A stretch of DNA of 35,093 nucleotides, from contig CAZJCK010000035.1 in NCBI GenBank assembly GCA_964544635.1, positions 1 through 35,093 on the forward strand, given 5' to 3'. This DNA comes from CAZJCK01 sp964544635. GTDB taxonomy: Bacteria > Zixibacteria > MSB-5A5 > GN15 > FEB-12. The position numbers were made by a program, and so were the translations under genes. Below, piece after piece: positions 23,894 to 31,858 of the stretch. The notes below the pieces were generated by a model. The model did no database searches, had not been told where the DNA came from, and was given only the letters and a program-made list of their open reading frames with translations. Numbering within the stretch: the first letter of the stretch is position 1; every line of letters starts with the position of its first letter.

Positions 23894-25729
23894 ATGAAGA
23901 AGACCGACGACCTTAAACTGAAGCTCGATACCCTGCCCAACGCCCCCGGTGTGTACATGTTCAAGAATGCCGCCGGGAAGATTGTCTATATCGGCAAGGC
24001 CAAGGTGCTCAGGAACCGGGTGCGGTCGTACTTCCAGTCGTCGCGCAATGTCGACCGAAAAACACGGCGCATGCTGGCGCAGGCGGTTGATTTCGACCTG
24101 ATGGTGACCGAATCCGAGGTCGAGGCCCTCATCCTCGAAGCCAATCTGGTCCACCAGTACAAACCGCGCTACAATGTCATGCTCAAGGATGACAAGCATT
24201 TTCCGTACATCAAGGTCACCACCAACGAACCGTTTCCACGCGTACTGATCGTGCGACGTCTCGACAAGGACGGTGCCACCTACTTCGGACCGTACACCAA
24301 CGCCAGGCGGATGCGCAAGACCGTCACGTTCCTTACCCGCCTGTTCAGGATTCGCACCTGCAACCTCGTTATTCCACACCCCAAAGGAATGCAGTATAAG
24401 GTGTGTCTTGACTATCACATCAAGCGTTGCGGCGGGCCGTGCGAAGCGCTGCAGTCTGAGGAATCATACCGTGAAAGTGTCGATGCCGTCATCATGGCGC
24501 TGTCGGGCAAGTCGCGTAAACTGATCGACAGGCTGACCGAGAAGATGCAGGTAGCCGCCGAGGAGATGAAGTTCGAACTGGCCGCCGAACTGCGCGACCA
24601 GATCGAAGCCCTCCATACCGTGATGATGAAACAGACCGTCGACGTCGGCGAAATGATCGACCGCGACATCGTAGCCCTGGCGCGCGAGAACTCGATTGCC
24701 GTCGCTGTCGTCATGCAACTGCGCGAGGGCGTTCTTGTCGGACGCCAGGATTTTCAGCTGCAGGCCGACGAAACCGACAGTAACGAGACCGTTCTCGAAA
24801 CCTTCATTGCCCAGTACTACCATGCGCAGCCAAACCTCCCGAACGAAGTCTTCCTGCCGTTTGATTGGGATGGTCTCGATTTGATAGCGGCGTATCTCAG
24901 GGAGATGGCCGGACGCAAGATCAGTGTTTTCACTCCGAAGATCGGTCCGAAAGTGAAGCTGGTCGACCTGGCGGCCAGGAATGCGCAGCTTTTGCTCGAC
25001 GAAGTGCTTATCCAGAAGCGCCACCAGACCGAGCGTACCAGCAAGATGGTCACTGCCCTCAAGGACGAACTGAAACTCAACCAGGCGCCGCGACGTATTG
25101 TCTGCTTCGACATCTCCAACACCGGGGAGACCGACGCGGTCGGGTCGTGTGTCTGCTTCGACAACGGCAAGCCCAAAAAGAGTGAATACCGCAAGTTCAA
25201 GATCAAGGGAGTCGCCGGGCAGGACGATTTCAAGATGATGCGCCAGGTCGTCGGGCGCTACTTTCGACGTCTGGCCGAAGAGAAGCGCGACGCCCCCGAC
25301 CTGGTGGTCGTCGATGGTGGCAAGGGACAGTTGTCGTCGGCGCAAACGGAACTGCATCAGCTCGGTTTCACCGATCAGCTTGTTATCGGGCTGGCCAAGC
25401 GCCTCGAAGAAGTGTTCGTGCCGGAGGTGAAAGATTCAATCGTGATAAGTCGTTCGTCGCCGGCTTTGATGCTCCTCAAGCAGTTGCGCGACGAAGCCCA
25501 TCGCTTCGCCATCGAATACAACCGCAATGTGCGCAGCAAGCGGACGATTACTTCGCAGTTGGATAACATTAGAGGAATCGGACCGGCCAGGCGTGAAGCG
25601 CTACTGAAGAAATTCGGTTCGGTCAAACGCATCCGCGAAGCCACCCCCGAACAATTGGCCGAATTGCCCGGTATCAACGCCAAAATGGCCGACACGATAC
25701 TTCGCCAACTGCAGATCGGTTCGAGCTAA
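23894..25729 (+). CDS. uvrC: Excinuclease ABC subunit C
   Basis: This 611-residue protein makes both incisions in nucleotide excision repair with UvrA and UvrB. The GIY-YIG nuclease domain at about 17-95 (GVYMFKN, VYIGKA, LRNRVRSYF) makes the 3' cut. A UVR motif lies at about 210-240 (MKFELAAELRDQIEAL) and binds UvrB. The RNase H-like domain follows with the catalytic Asp in CFDISNTGETDAVGS and DLVVVDGGKGQL, making the 5' cut. Two helix-hairpin-helix motifs (IRGIGPARREALL, LPGINAKMADTIL) end the protein. Length equals E. coli UvrC. The stop overlaps that of the convergent reductase gene. Confidence 0.97.
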   Translation: MKKTDDLKLKLDTLPNAPGVYMFKNAAGKIVYIGKAKVLRNRVRSYFQSSRNVDRKTRRMLAQAVDFDLMVTESEVEALILEANLVHQYKPRYNVMLKDDKHFPYIKVTTNEPFPRVLIVRRLDKDGATYFGPYTNARRMRKTVTFLTRLFRIRTCNLVIPHPKGMQYKVCLDYHIKRCGGPCEALQSEESYRESVDAVIMALSGKSRKLIDRLTEKMQVAAEEMKFELAAELRDQIEALHTVMMKQTVDVGEMIDRDIVALARENSIAVAVVMQLREGVLVGRQDFQLQADETDSNETVLETFIAQYYHAQPNLPNEVFLPFDWDGLDLIAAYLREMAGRKISVFTPKIGPKVKLVDLAARNAQLLLDEVLIQKRHQTERTSKMVTALKDELKLNQAPRRIVCFDISNTGETDAVGSCVCFDNGKPKKSEYRKFKIKGVAGQDDFKMMRQVVGRYFRRLAEEKRDAPDLVVVDGGKGQLSSAQTELHQLGFTDQLVIGLAKRLEEVFVPEVKDSIVISRSSPALMLLKQLRDEAHRFAIEYNRNVRSKRTITSQLDNIRGIGPARREALLKKFGSVKRIREATPEQLAELPGINAKMADTILRQLQIGSS

Positions 25730-27204
25730 CCGGCCGCCGGGATAATCACTTCATCAGAAATTGCCGCCCGGTCGTCGGCATCCACCGCGGCAATCGTAAC
25801 GGTGTGTGACTCGGCATCGTCCACCGCCAGCCCATACGTGAACGGTTTCGCATACGTTGTCTGCGGCTGATGCTCCACCGTCGCGATTCGCACATTGTCG
25901 CGAATGATCCGGTACTCGCGGATCGGCTCGTCGGCCGCGATCGCCGTATCCCACGTCAGGCGATACCGCCGCCCGTCGGACTGTATCGGCTCAATTCGAA
26001 TATTCTGCGGCCCGGTCATGCTCTCTTTCGCGGCCTGGAAGAAATTGGTGTTGCCGTTCTTGACCTCGCCGGCGCGCTGTTCGATAGCGCGACGTTCCGA
26101 CGTCGACAGCTTCGCGACCTCCGAGGCATCTCGTACGTTGTTGACGATCTGGCACTGCGACGGGTCGTCGTCGATATGCCCGATACCCATAATGGCTGTG
26201 TTCACTCCCGGCGTTGACAGGGTGTACGTTATCAGGTCATTCGATGATATCGTTGATCCACCCACCCTGCGCACGATTTCGTGCGGCCCCTGCGTCCAGT
26301 GTGCCGGCACGTCGTACATCGCCCCGGCCGCAAACACCTTCATGCCGATTACGCCCATACCTTTTGCAGCGGCGATTGGAATGACGTTGTACTGGTGATT
26401 CAACCGCCGACGATCGTTGGCGTTGATCGCCACCAGCAGTGTATCGAAGATACCGCGATCGTCGCGCAGGATCGCTTCCATCAGGACCGGGGAGGAATAG
26501 TGACCGGTCAGGCCGATGTGGCGGATCAGCTTTTCGTTGCTCGGGTTCAAGCCGGTGCGATTGGTACCGTCGCGGACATCCAGAAGCGCCGCAAGGCAGC
26601 CGACATTGTCCGCTTCCGGGTTGTCGATGTTGTGATAGATCGCATCGATCTCACCCATGTTCCAAAGCGAGTGCACCTGCATGACATCGAGATACGCGCC
26701 TTTCGGATAATTCCCTTTGCCATCACCGTAGATCTGCGACAGCGAGCGACGCAAGTCGTCGAGCACATGCCTACCGCTTCCCTGGGTGCCACCACGATAC
26801 TTGCCGACCCCGCCCTTGCAAAAGCGCAGCCGCGACTTCGACACGACGAATATCGAGCGACGTGCCTTTTCGTTGTAGCTCGCCTGCGCCGGATTGAGGT
26901 TCAGTCGACGCAGCGCTTCACCGAAGTGCAACTGGCTCTGGTCGTAGATGTTTGATGTATCGAAGTAATTCACACCCAGCCGATGGGCCTTGAGGATGAT
27001 ATCGACCGGCGACTCACCCTCGGGCGTCCACTGAATCGAACCCTGACCGCCCAGCCCGAATCGAGTGACATTGAAGTCCAGATTTCCGAACGGCACCATG
27101 GTCGCTTCCGGTGTCGTTTGTCCGATAATTATATGCGGTGCCGCGGCCAAACCGATTGAGGCGGCGCCGACAGTCTTGACGAAATCGCGGCGGGTATATG
27201 TCAT
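25726..27204 (-). CDS. Tat-exported aldo/keto reductase with C-terminal fibronectin-like domain
   Basis: This 492-residue protein has a twin-arginine signal (TRRDFVKTVG, residues 4-13) followed by a hydrophobic stretch, so it is exported folded, presumably with its cofactor. Residues about 33-390 form an aldo/keto reductase barrel; the tetrad is visible as Asp in NYFDTSN, Tyr in NIYDQS, Lys in VVSKSR and His in MQVHSLW. The last 90 residues (RYRLTWDTAI, IREYRIIRDN, HTVTIAAVDADD) look like a fibronectin type III-like beta-sandwich. AAGGAG precedes the ATG at 27204. The substrate is unknown; secreted AKRs of this sort are often linked to carbohydrate or extracellular oxidoreduction. It overlaps uvrC tail to tail by 4 bases. 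Confidence 0.85.
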   Translation of the reverse strand: MTYTRRDFVKTVGAASIGLAAAPHIIIGQTTPEATMVPFGNLDFNVTRFGLGGQGSIQWTPEGESPVDIILKAHRLGVNYFDTSNIYDQSQLHFGEALRRLNLNPAQASYNEKARRSIFVVSKSRLRFCKGGVGKYRGGTQGSGRHVLDDLRRSLSQIYGDGKGNYPKGAYLDVMQVHSLWNMGEIDAIYHNIDNPEADNVGCLAALLDVRDGTNRTGLNPSNEKLIRHIGLTGHYSSPVLMEAILRDDRGIFDTLLVAINANDRRRLNHQYNVIPIAAAKGMGVIGMKVFAAGAMYDVPAHWTQGPHEIVRRVGGSTISSNDLITYTLSTPGVNTAIMGIGHIDDDPSQCQIVNNVRDASEVAKLSTSERRAIEQRAGEVKNGNTNFFQAAKESMTGPQNIRIEPIQSDGRRYRLTWDTAIAADEPIREYRIIRDNVRIATVEHQPQTTYAKPFTYGLAVDDAESHTVTIAAVDADDRAAISDEVIIPAAG

Positions 27205-27302
27205 GGATGGCTCCTTTCGGCTTACTATACAAAACGTAACGGCGTCCCTGATAGTTCAAACCGCTCCTTCTTCGGCCCGTAAAATAAGTGACACATTTAA
27301 TG

Positions 27303-27332
27303 TTGCATCACCTTTCCGGCTGAACGTATACT
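27303..27332 (+). promoter_or_regulatory. Candidate promoter giving a leaderless xseA transcript
   Basis: TTGCAT (27303-27308) and TATACT (27327-27332) are 18 bases apart. The -10 ends 7 bases before the xseA ATG (27340), so the predicted first base is the A of the start codon or one base before it. Confidence 0.5.
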
Positions 27333-27339
27333 CGGAGCC

Positions 27340-28554
27340 ATGGAGCAGCGTCCACAGGCCTATACGGTCACCGCTATCACGCGAATCATCAAAGCGACCC
27401 TCGAAGAGACCTTCCCGGCCGTGTGGGTGGAAGGGGAAATTTCCAACTTCCTGCACCACAACTCCGGGCATCGCTATTTCAGCCTGAAGGACGAGCGCGC
27501 TTCCCTGCGGATAACGCTGTGGCGTTCGGTCGGCCAGACCCTCAAGTTCGATCTGAAGAACGGCCAGAAAGTGATGGTCTTCGGCGATATCAACGTGTAC
27601 GAAAAACGCGGCGAATATCAGCTCAATTGTCGAAAAGTCGTTCCGGTTGGGACCGGACCGCTCGAACTTGCTTTTCGTCAACTCCACGAGAAGCTGGGCA
27701 AGGAAGGCCTGTTCGATGAAGACCGTAAAAAGCCGATCCCGGATTATGCCCAAAAAGTCGGCATTGTTACGTCACCGACCGGTGCCGCCATCCGCGACAT
27801 GATCCACGTTGCCCGGCGACGTAACAGCAGTGTGCAGCTCTATCTCTTTCCGGCACAGGTACAGGGAGACGGTGCAGAGAGAACGATCGCCGAGGGGATC
27901 CAGTATTTCAACAGCCGTGACGATATCAACCTGATTATCATCGGCCGCGGCGGCGGCTCGCTGGAGGATCTCTGGCCGTTTAATGAAGAATTGTCAGTCC
28001 GTGCCATCGCCGCCTCGCGCATCCCGATCGTCTCGGCGGTCGGTCATGAGATCGACTTCACGTTGTCCGACTATGCCGCCGACCTGCGCGCCGCAACACC
28101 GTCGGCCGCTGCTGAGCTGGCCATTTGGTCACGGCGCGAGGCCCAGGCGCTTGTTGCCGACCTGACGCGCCGCCAGGCCACAGCTCTCATCGGCCTGGTC
28201 CGGGAACGCCGCCAGATGCTCGACAGCATCACCAGCAGAACTGTCTTTGCCCGGCCGCTCGCCATGTTCGAGCAGCACCGCGGCGAGCTGCACGGCATGG
28301 TTCGGCTGCTCAGCGCTGCCGGGAAAAACCGTTTTGATAAGTTCTCCAACCGTCTATCTTTGTCCTTGTCACGGCTCGACAGCCTGTCGCCACTCAAAAC
28401 CCTCCAGCGTGGCTATTCGGTCACACGGCTGAGCGCTGATCACCGCCTGGTCCGGAAAATCGAGGAAGTAGAGACTGGCGACGAGATAGAAAGCATTGTA
28501 ACCAATGGCCGGGTGACCGCCACCGTAACAGCGACAAACCCGAACAAACTATGA
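27340..28554 (+). CDS. xseA: Exodeoxyribonuclease VII large subunit
   Basis: This 404-residue catalytic subunit degrades single-stranded DNA from both ends with the small subunit XseB. The N-terminal OB-fold is at about residues 8-100 (VEGEISNFLHHNSGHRYFSLKD). The nuclease domain contains GIVTSPTGAAIRDMIHVARRR, GGGSLEDLWPFNEE and SAVGHEIDFTLSDYAADLRAATPSAAAEL, all diagnostic. The C-terminal coiled-coil part ends in GYSVTR and a beta hairpin. The stop overlaps the xseB start by 4 bases (ATGA). GGAG lies only 2 bases before the ATG, too near for normal initiation, so leaderless initiation is considered. Confidence 0.96.
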   Translation: MEQRPQAYTVTAITRIIKATLEETFPAVWVEGEISNFLHHNSGHRYFSLKDERASLRITLWRSVGQTLKFDLKNGQKVMVFGDINVYEKRGEYQLNCRKVVPVGTGPLELAFRQLHEKLGKEGLFDEDRKKPIPDYAQKVGIVTSPTGAAIRDMIHVARRRNSSVQLYLFPAQVQGDGAERTIAEGIQYFNSRDDINLIIIGRGGGSLEDLWPFNEELSVRAIAASRIPIVSAVGHEIDFTLSDYAADLRAATPSAAAELAIWSRREAQALVADLTRRQATALIGLVRERRQMLDSITSRTVFARPLAMFEQHRGELHGMVRLLSAAGKNRFDKFSNRLSLSLSRLDSLSPLKTLQRGYSVTRLSADHRLVRKIEEVETGDEIESIVTNGRVTATVTATNPNKL

Positions 28555-28799
28555 CCGCCAAAGACAAACCGCAGTATAAAGATTTTGAGTCCGCTCTGGC
28601 GCGGCTCGAGGAGATTACCGACCAGTTGGAGTCGGGTGATTCCTCTTTGGAAGAGTCGATTGAACTCTATACCGAAGGGCTGAAGATTGCCAGGTTTTGT
28701 AATGACACCCTGGCCGATGCCGAGAAAAAGATCAAACTGATTGTGAAAGACAGCGAAGTGGCCAAAGAAGTCGACTTCGAGGATATCGCAGAGGAATGA
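28551..28799 (+). CDS. xseB: Exodeoxyribonuclease VII small subunit
   Basis: This 82-residue protein is the small subunit of exonuclease VII. The conserved stretches FESALARLEEITDQLESGD and LEESIELYTEGLKIARFCNDTLADAEKKI match the family over its whole helical hairpin. The acidic tail is variable. It overlaps xseA and ispA by 4 bases at each end (ATGA both times), so all three are translationally coupled. Confidence 0.95.
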   Translation: MTAKDKPQYKDFESALARLEEITDQLESGDSSLEESIELYTEGLKIARFCNDTLADAEKKIKLIVKDSEVAKEVDFEDIAEE

Positions 28800-29686
28800 T
28801 AGTGACAGCTCCTGCCGCCTCCCGGATGGCCTTTCTGCAGACGACCGCCGAAACAGTCGATCGCCTGCTGAAGCTGTATCTGCCGTCGCCCGATACCGAG
28901 CCACGGCACTTGCATCAGGCAATGCGCTACTCCGTGCTGGCTGGCGGTAAACGTTTGCGGCCGATTCTCGCCTCGGCCGCTTTCGAGTATTGCGGCGGCC
29001 GCATGGAGTTCGACCACGATCCCATCTGTAAAGCCATGGCTGCTCTCGAAATGGTCCATACCTATTCACTCATTCACGACGATTTGCCGTGTATGGATGA
29101 CGACGACCTCCGGCGAGGTATGCCGACCTGTCATGTCAAATTCGGGGAAGCCACGGCCGTGTTGGCCGGCGACGCCCTTCATGATGTCGCCTTCCAGCTC
29201 ATGGCCGAAACCGGCAACATCCAGACCGTTGTGGAACTGGCCCGCGCCATCGGCACCGAAGGCATGATCGGCGGTCAAATTGCCGATGTCGAGGCGGAAG
29301 GGCGGCCGGTCACCCGCGACGATGTGATCAACATCCACAAGCGCAAGACGGCCGCTTTGATCCGCTGTTCGGTGCGCATCGGCGGGCTGTTGGCGGACGC
29401 TGAAAATAAACTGCTGGAACAGCTTAGCCGGTATGGAGAAAAAATCGGCCTTGCCTTTCAGATTATTGACGATATACTTGATGTCGAGGGAGACCAGACC
29501 CTGCTGGGCAAGCAGGTCGGCTCCGACACCAAAAACCAGAAGGCGACCTATCCGGGCGTGGTCGGAATGGACGCCGCCAGAGCCGATGCAGCCCGACTAA
29601 TCGACGAAGCCATCCAGGAATTCGACACCACTCCCGACAATAAATTGATGCTCCTGGCGACGTATATGGGACAAAGACAACATTAG
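28796..29686 (+). CDS. ispA: Trans-polyprenyl diphosphate synthase, farnesyl/geranyl type
   Basis: This 296-residue enzyme condenses isopentenyl diphosphate with allylic diphosphates. The substrate motif GGKRLRP is at residues 50-56, the first Asp-rich motif is DDLPCMDDDD (about 95-104) and the second is FQIIDDILD (about 222-230). Two small residues inserted in the first motif (DDxxxxD) are typical of bacterial farnesyl and geranylgeranyl diphosphate synthases; chain length cannot be read with certainty. The usual xseA-xseB-ispA-dxs order supports farnesyl diphosphate synthase. ATG 28796 overlaps the xseB stop; ATG 28826 is a possible later start. Confidence 0.92.
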   Translation: MIVTAPAASRMAFLQTTAETVDRLLKLYLPSPDTEPRHLHQAMRYSVLAGGKRLRPILASAAFEYCGGRMEFDHDPICKAMAALEMVHTYSLIHDDLPCMDDDDLRRGMPTCHVKFGEATAVLAGDALHDVAFQLMAETGNIQTVVELARAIGTEGMIGGQIADVEAEGRPVTRDDVINIHKRKTAALIRCSVRIGGLLADAENKLLEQLSRYGEKIGLAFQIIDDILDVEGDQTLLGKQVGSDTKNQKATYPGVVGMDAARADAARLIDEAIQEFDTTPDNKLMLLATYMGQRQH

Positions 29687-29706
29687 AAGGTTACGGACTT
29701 GTTATC

Positions 29707-31704
29707 ATGAAATATCTGCCAACCATTGACTCGCCCCAGGATCTCAAGAAGCTGAGTGTTGACCAGATGATCGAACTGGCCGCCGAGATGCGCCAGATGA
29801 TTGTCTCCACCGTCGCCAAAACCGGCGGCCACCTCGCCTCCAATCTTGGATCGGTCGAAATTACCCTCGCCCTCCACTATATCTTCAACTTCCCGATCGA
29901 CAAGCTGATCTGGGATGTCAGCCACCAGACCTACGGCCACAAACTGATCACCGGGCGCCGCGACCGCTTCCATACCCTGCGCCAGTACGACGGTATCGCC
30001 GGCTACGCCAAGCGCGACGAATCGGAATACGATCCGTTCGGTGCCGCCCATGCCTCCACCTCGATTTCAGCCGCCCTCGGTTTCGCGGCCGCGCGTGACC
30101 TGGCCGGCAAGCAACACGAAGTAGTGGCGGTTATCGGTGACGGCGCCATGACCGGCGGCCTCGCCTTTGAGGGCCTCAACAACGCCGGTTCACTGAATAA
30201 AGACCTGCTCGTCATATTGAATGACAATACCTGGTCCATCTCGAAAAACGTCGGCGCCATCAGCAAGTATTTCACCAGCCTCATGGCCGACGAAAAAGTT
30301 AATAAGCTGCGCGCCGAAATCTGGGAGCTGACCGGCAAGTTCAAACGCCGCGAAAAGATCCGCGAGACGATTTCACGTATTGAAGATTCCGTCAAGGGCC
30401 TGGTTGTCCCCGGCATGCTCTTCGAAAAGATGGGCTTCCGCTATTTTGGCCCGATCGACGGTCACGATCTGCCGCTGCTGGTGAGAACTCTCGACGATCT
30501 GAGCAAAATTAGTGGTCCCCGGTTGCTCCATGTCGCCACCAAGAAGGGGAAAGGCTACCAACCGGCCGAGGGCAATGCCTTCAAGTATCACGGTGTCGGC
30601 AAGTTCGATAAAGTGACCGGCAAGGCCGAGATGAGTGCCGGCGCCCGCCCCGCCTACACCAAGGTGTTCGCCGACAGCCTTATCGAAATGGCCGCCAAAG
30701 ACGACAAGGTCGTCGCCATCACGGCTGCCATGGCCTCCGGTACCGGTTTGGTCGAGTTTGGTGAGACCTATCCCGATCGCTTCTTTGATGTCGGCATCGC
30801 CGAAGCCCACGCCGGCTGTTTTGCCGCCGGTCTGGCCGCCGACGGTTACAAGCCGTACCTCGCCATCTACTCGACTTTCCTGCAACGTGCCTACGACCAG
30901 ATTATCCACGACATCGGCATCCAGAACCTGCCGGTCGTCATGTGCATGGATCGCGCCGGCGTGGTTGGCGACGACGGCCCGACCCACCATGGTTGTTTCG
31001 ACCTCGCCTACCTCGCAGCCGTCCCCAATGTGAAGATTGCCGCGCCGAAGGATGGCAACGAGCTGCGAAGCATGCTTCACTACACCGCCAACCATGACAT
31101 GAAGGGGCCGTGGGGTATACGCTATCCCCGCGAAGCTATCCCGACCGACCTGCTGCCCGATGTCCAGCCGATCGAGTGGGGGACATGGGAACGGCTCACC
31201 TCCGAAAAGCCGGTCATCATCATTGCTGTCGGCACCATGGTCATGCGCGCCCTCGACGCCGCCGCAGAAGCGGCCAAACAGGGTGTTGATGTTGCTGTGG
31301 TCAACGCCCGCTTCGTCAAACCGTTTGACTACAAGATGCTCGGCCAGCTTCGCAAGCAGTCGTCGGTTATCATCACTGCCGAGGAAGGCACCCACCGTGG
31401 CGGCTTCGGACAGGCAGTTGCCGAATACCTGCTGGAAAACCAGTACGAGGGCGCCTTCAAAGCTCTGGCCATTCCGGATCAGTTTGTTGTCCATGGCGCC
31501 CGACCGTTGCTGTTGCGCGACTTGGGGCTCGATGCCGACGGCATCCTCAAGTCGATTATGAAGGTAGTCGATCCGCTCCGTTCGGATGATAGCGACGACG
31601 ACGATTCGCGCACCTTCCTGCAGAAGTTGATGTTCCGCAAAAACGGCAAGCAGAAACGTGAAGCGGGCGAACAGGTGCGCATGACCGGCACCGATCACTC
31701 GTAA
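29707..31704 (+). CDS. dxs: 1-deoxy-D-xylulose-5-phosphate synthase with C-terminal extension
   Basis: This 665-residue thiamine-diphosphate enzyme condenses pyruvate and glyceraldehyde-3-phosphate, the first step of the MEP isoprenoid pathway. GGHLASNLG carries the catalytic His, GDGAMTGGLAFEGLNNAG is the ThDP/metal motif, DVGIAEAHAG has the catalytic Glu and DRAGVVGDDGPTHHG follows as expected. Typical DXS ends near residue 620; here about 45 further residues are added: an acidic run (DDSDDDD) and then a basic one (FRKNGKQKREAG). The tail may mediate contacts or be a disordered remnant. The gene follows ispA by 20 bases. Confidence 0.96.
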   Translation: MKYLPTIDSPQDLKKLSVDQMIELAAEMRQMIVSTVAKTGGHLASNLGSVEITLALHYIFNFPIDKLIWDVSHQTYGHKLITGRRDRFHTLRQYDGIAGYAKRDESEYDPFGAAHASTSISAALGFAAARDLAGKQHEVVAVIGDGAMTGGLAFEGLNNAGSLNKDLLVILNDNTWSISKNVGAISKYFTSLMADEKVNKLRAEIWELTGKFKRREKIRETISRIEDSVKGLVVPGMLFEKMGFRYFGPIDGHDLPLLVRTLDDLSKISGPRLLHVATKKGKGYQPAEGNAFKYHGVGKFDKVTGKAEMSAGARPAYTKVFADSLIEMAAKDDKVVAITAAMASGTGLVEFGETYPDRFFDVGIAEAHAGCFAAGLAADGYKPYLAIYSTFLQRAYDQIIHDIGIQNLPVVMCMDRAGVVGDDGPTHHGCFDLAYLAAVPNVKIAAPKDGNELRSMLHYTANHDMKGPWGIRYPREAIPTDLLPDVQPIEWGTWERLTSEKPVIIIAVGTMVMRALDAAAEAAKQGVDVAVVNARFVKPFDYKMLGQLRKQSSVIITAEEGTHRGGFGQAVAEYLLENQYEGAFKALAIPDQFVVHGARPLLLRDLGLDADGILKSIMKVVDPLRSDDSDDDDSRTFLQKLMFRKNGKQKREAGEQVRMTGTDHS

Positions 31705-31858
31705 TCCCAACGACTTTTGTGACAATCCCCTCTCTGCTGTAATGAGTGGTTGAAACCTGATCAGAACTGTCGCGTACCATAGATATGGGCTTTTCGGCCC
31801 CTTATTGCGTATTATTGCTGATCACTAAACGAGACTCATCATATCCTTGGAGGGAAGA

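Noticed and set aside
30373..31725. 450-residue open frame on the minus strand across dxs
   Set aside because: It lies antisense to an unambiguous dxs. The composition is a mirror of the DXS codons, with no recognisable domain.
31790..31806. Possible hairpin GGGC/GCCC after dxs
   Set aside because: The stem is only 4 pairs and no T-run follows, so it is too weak to call a terminator.
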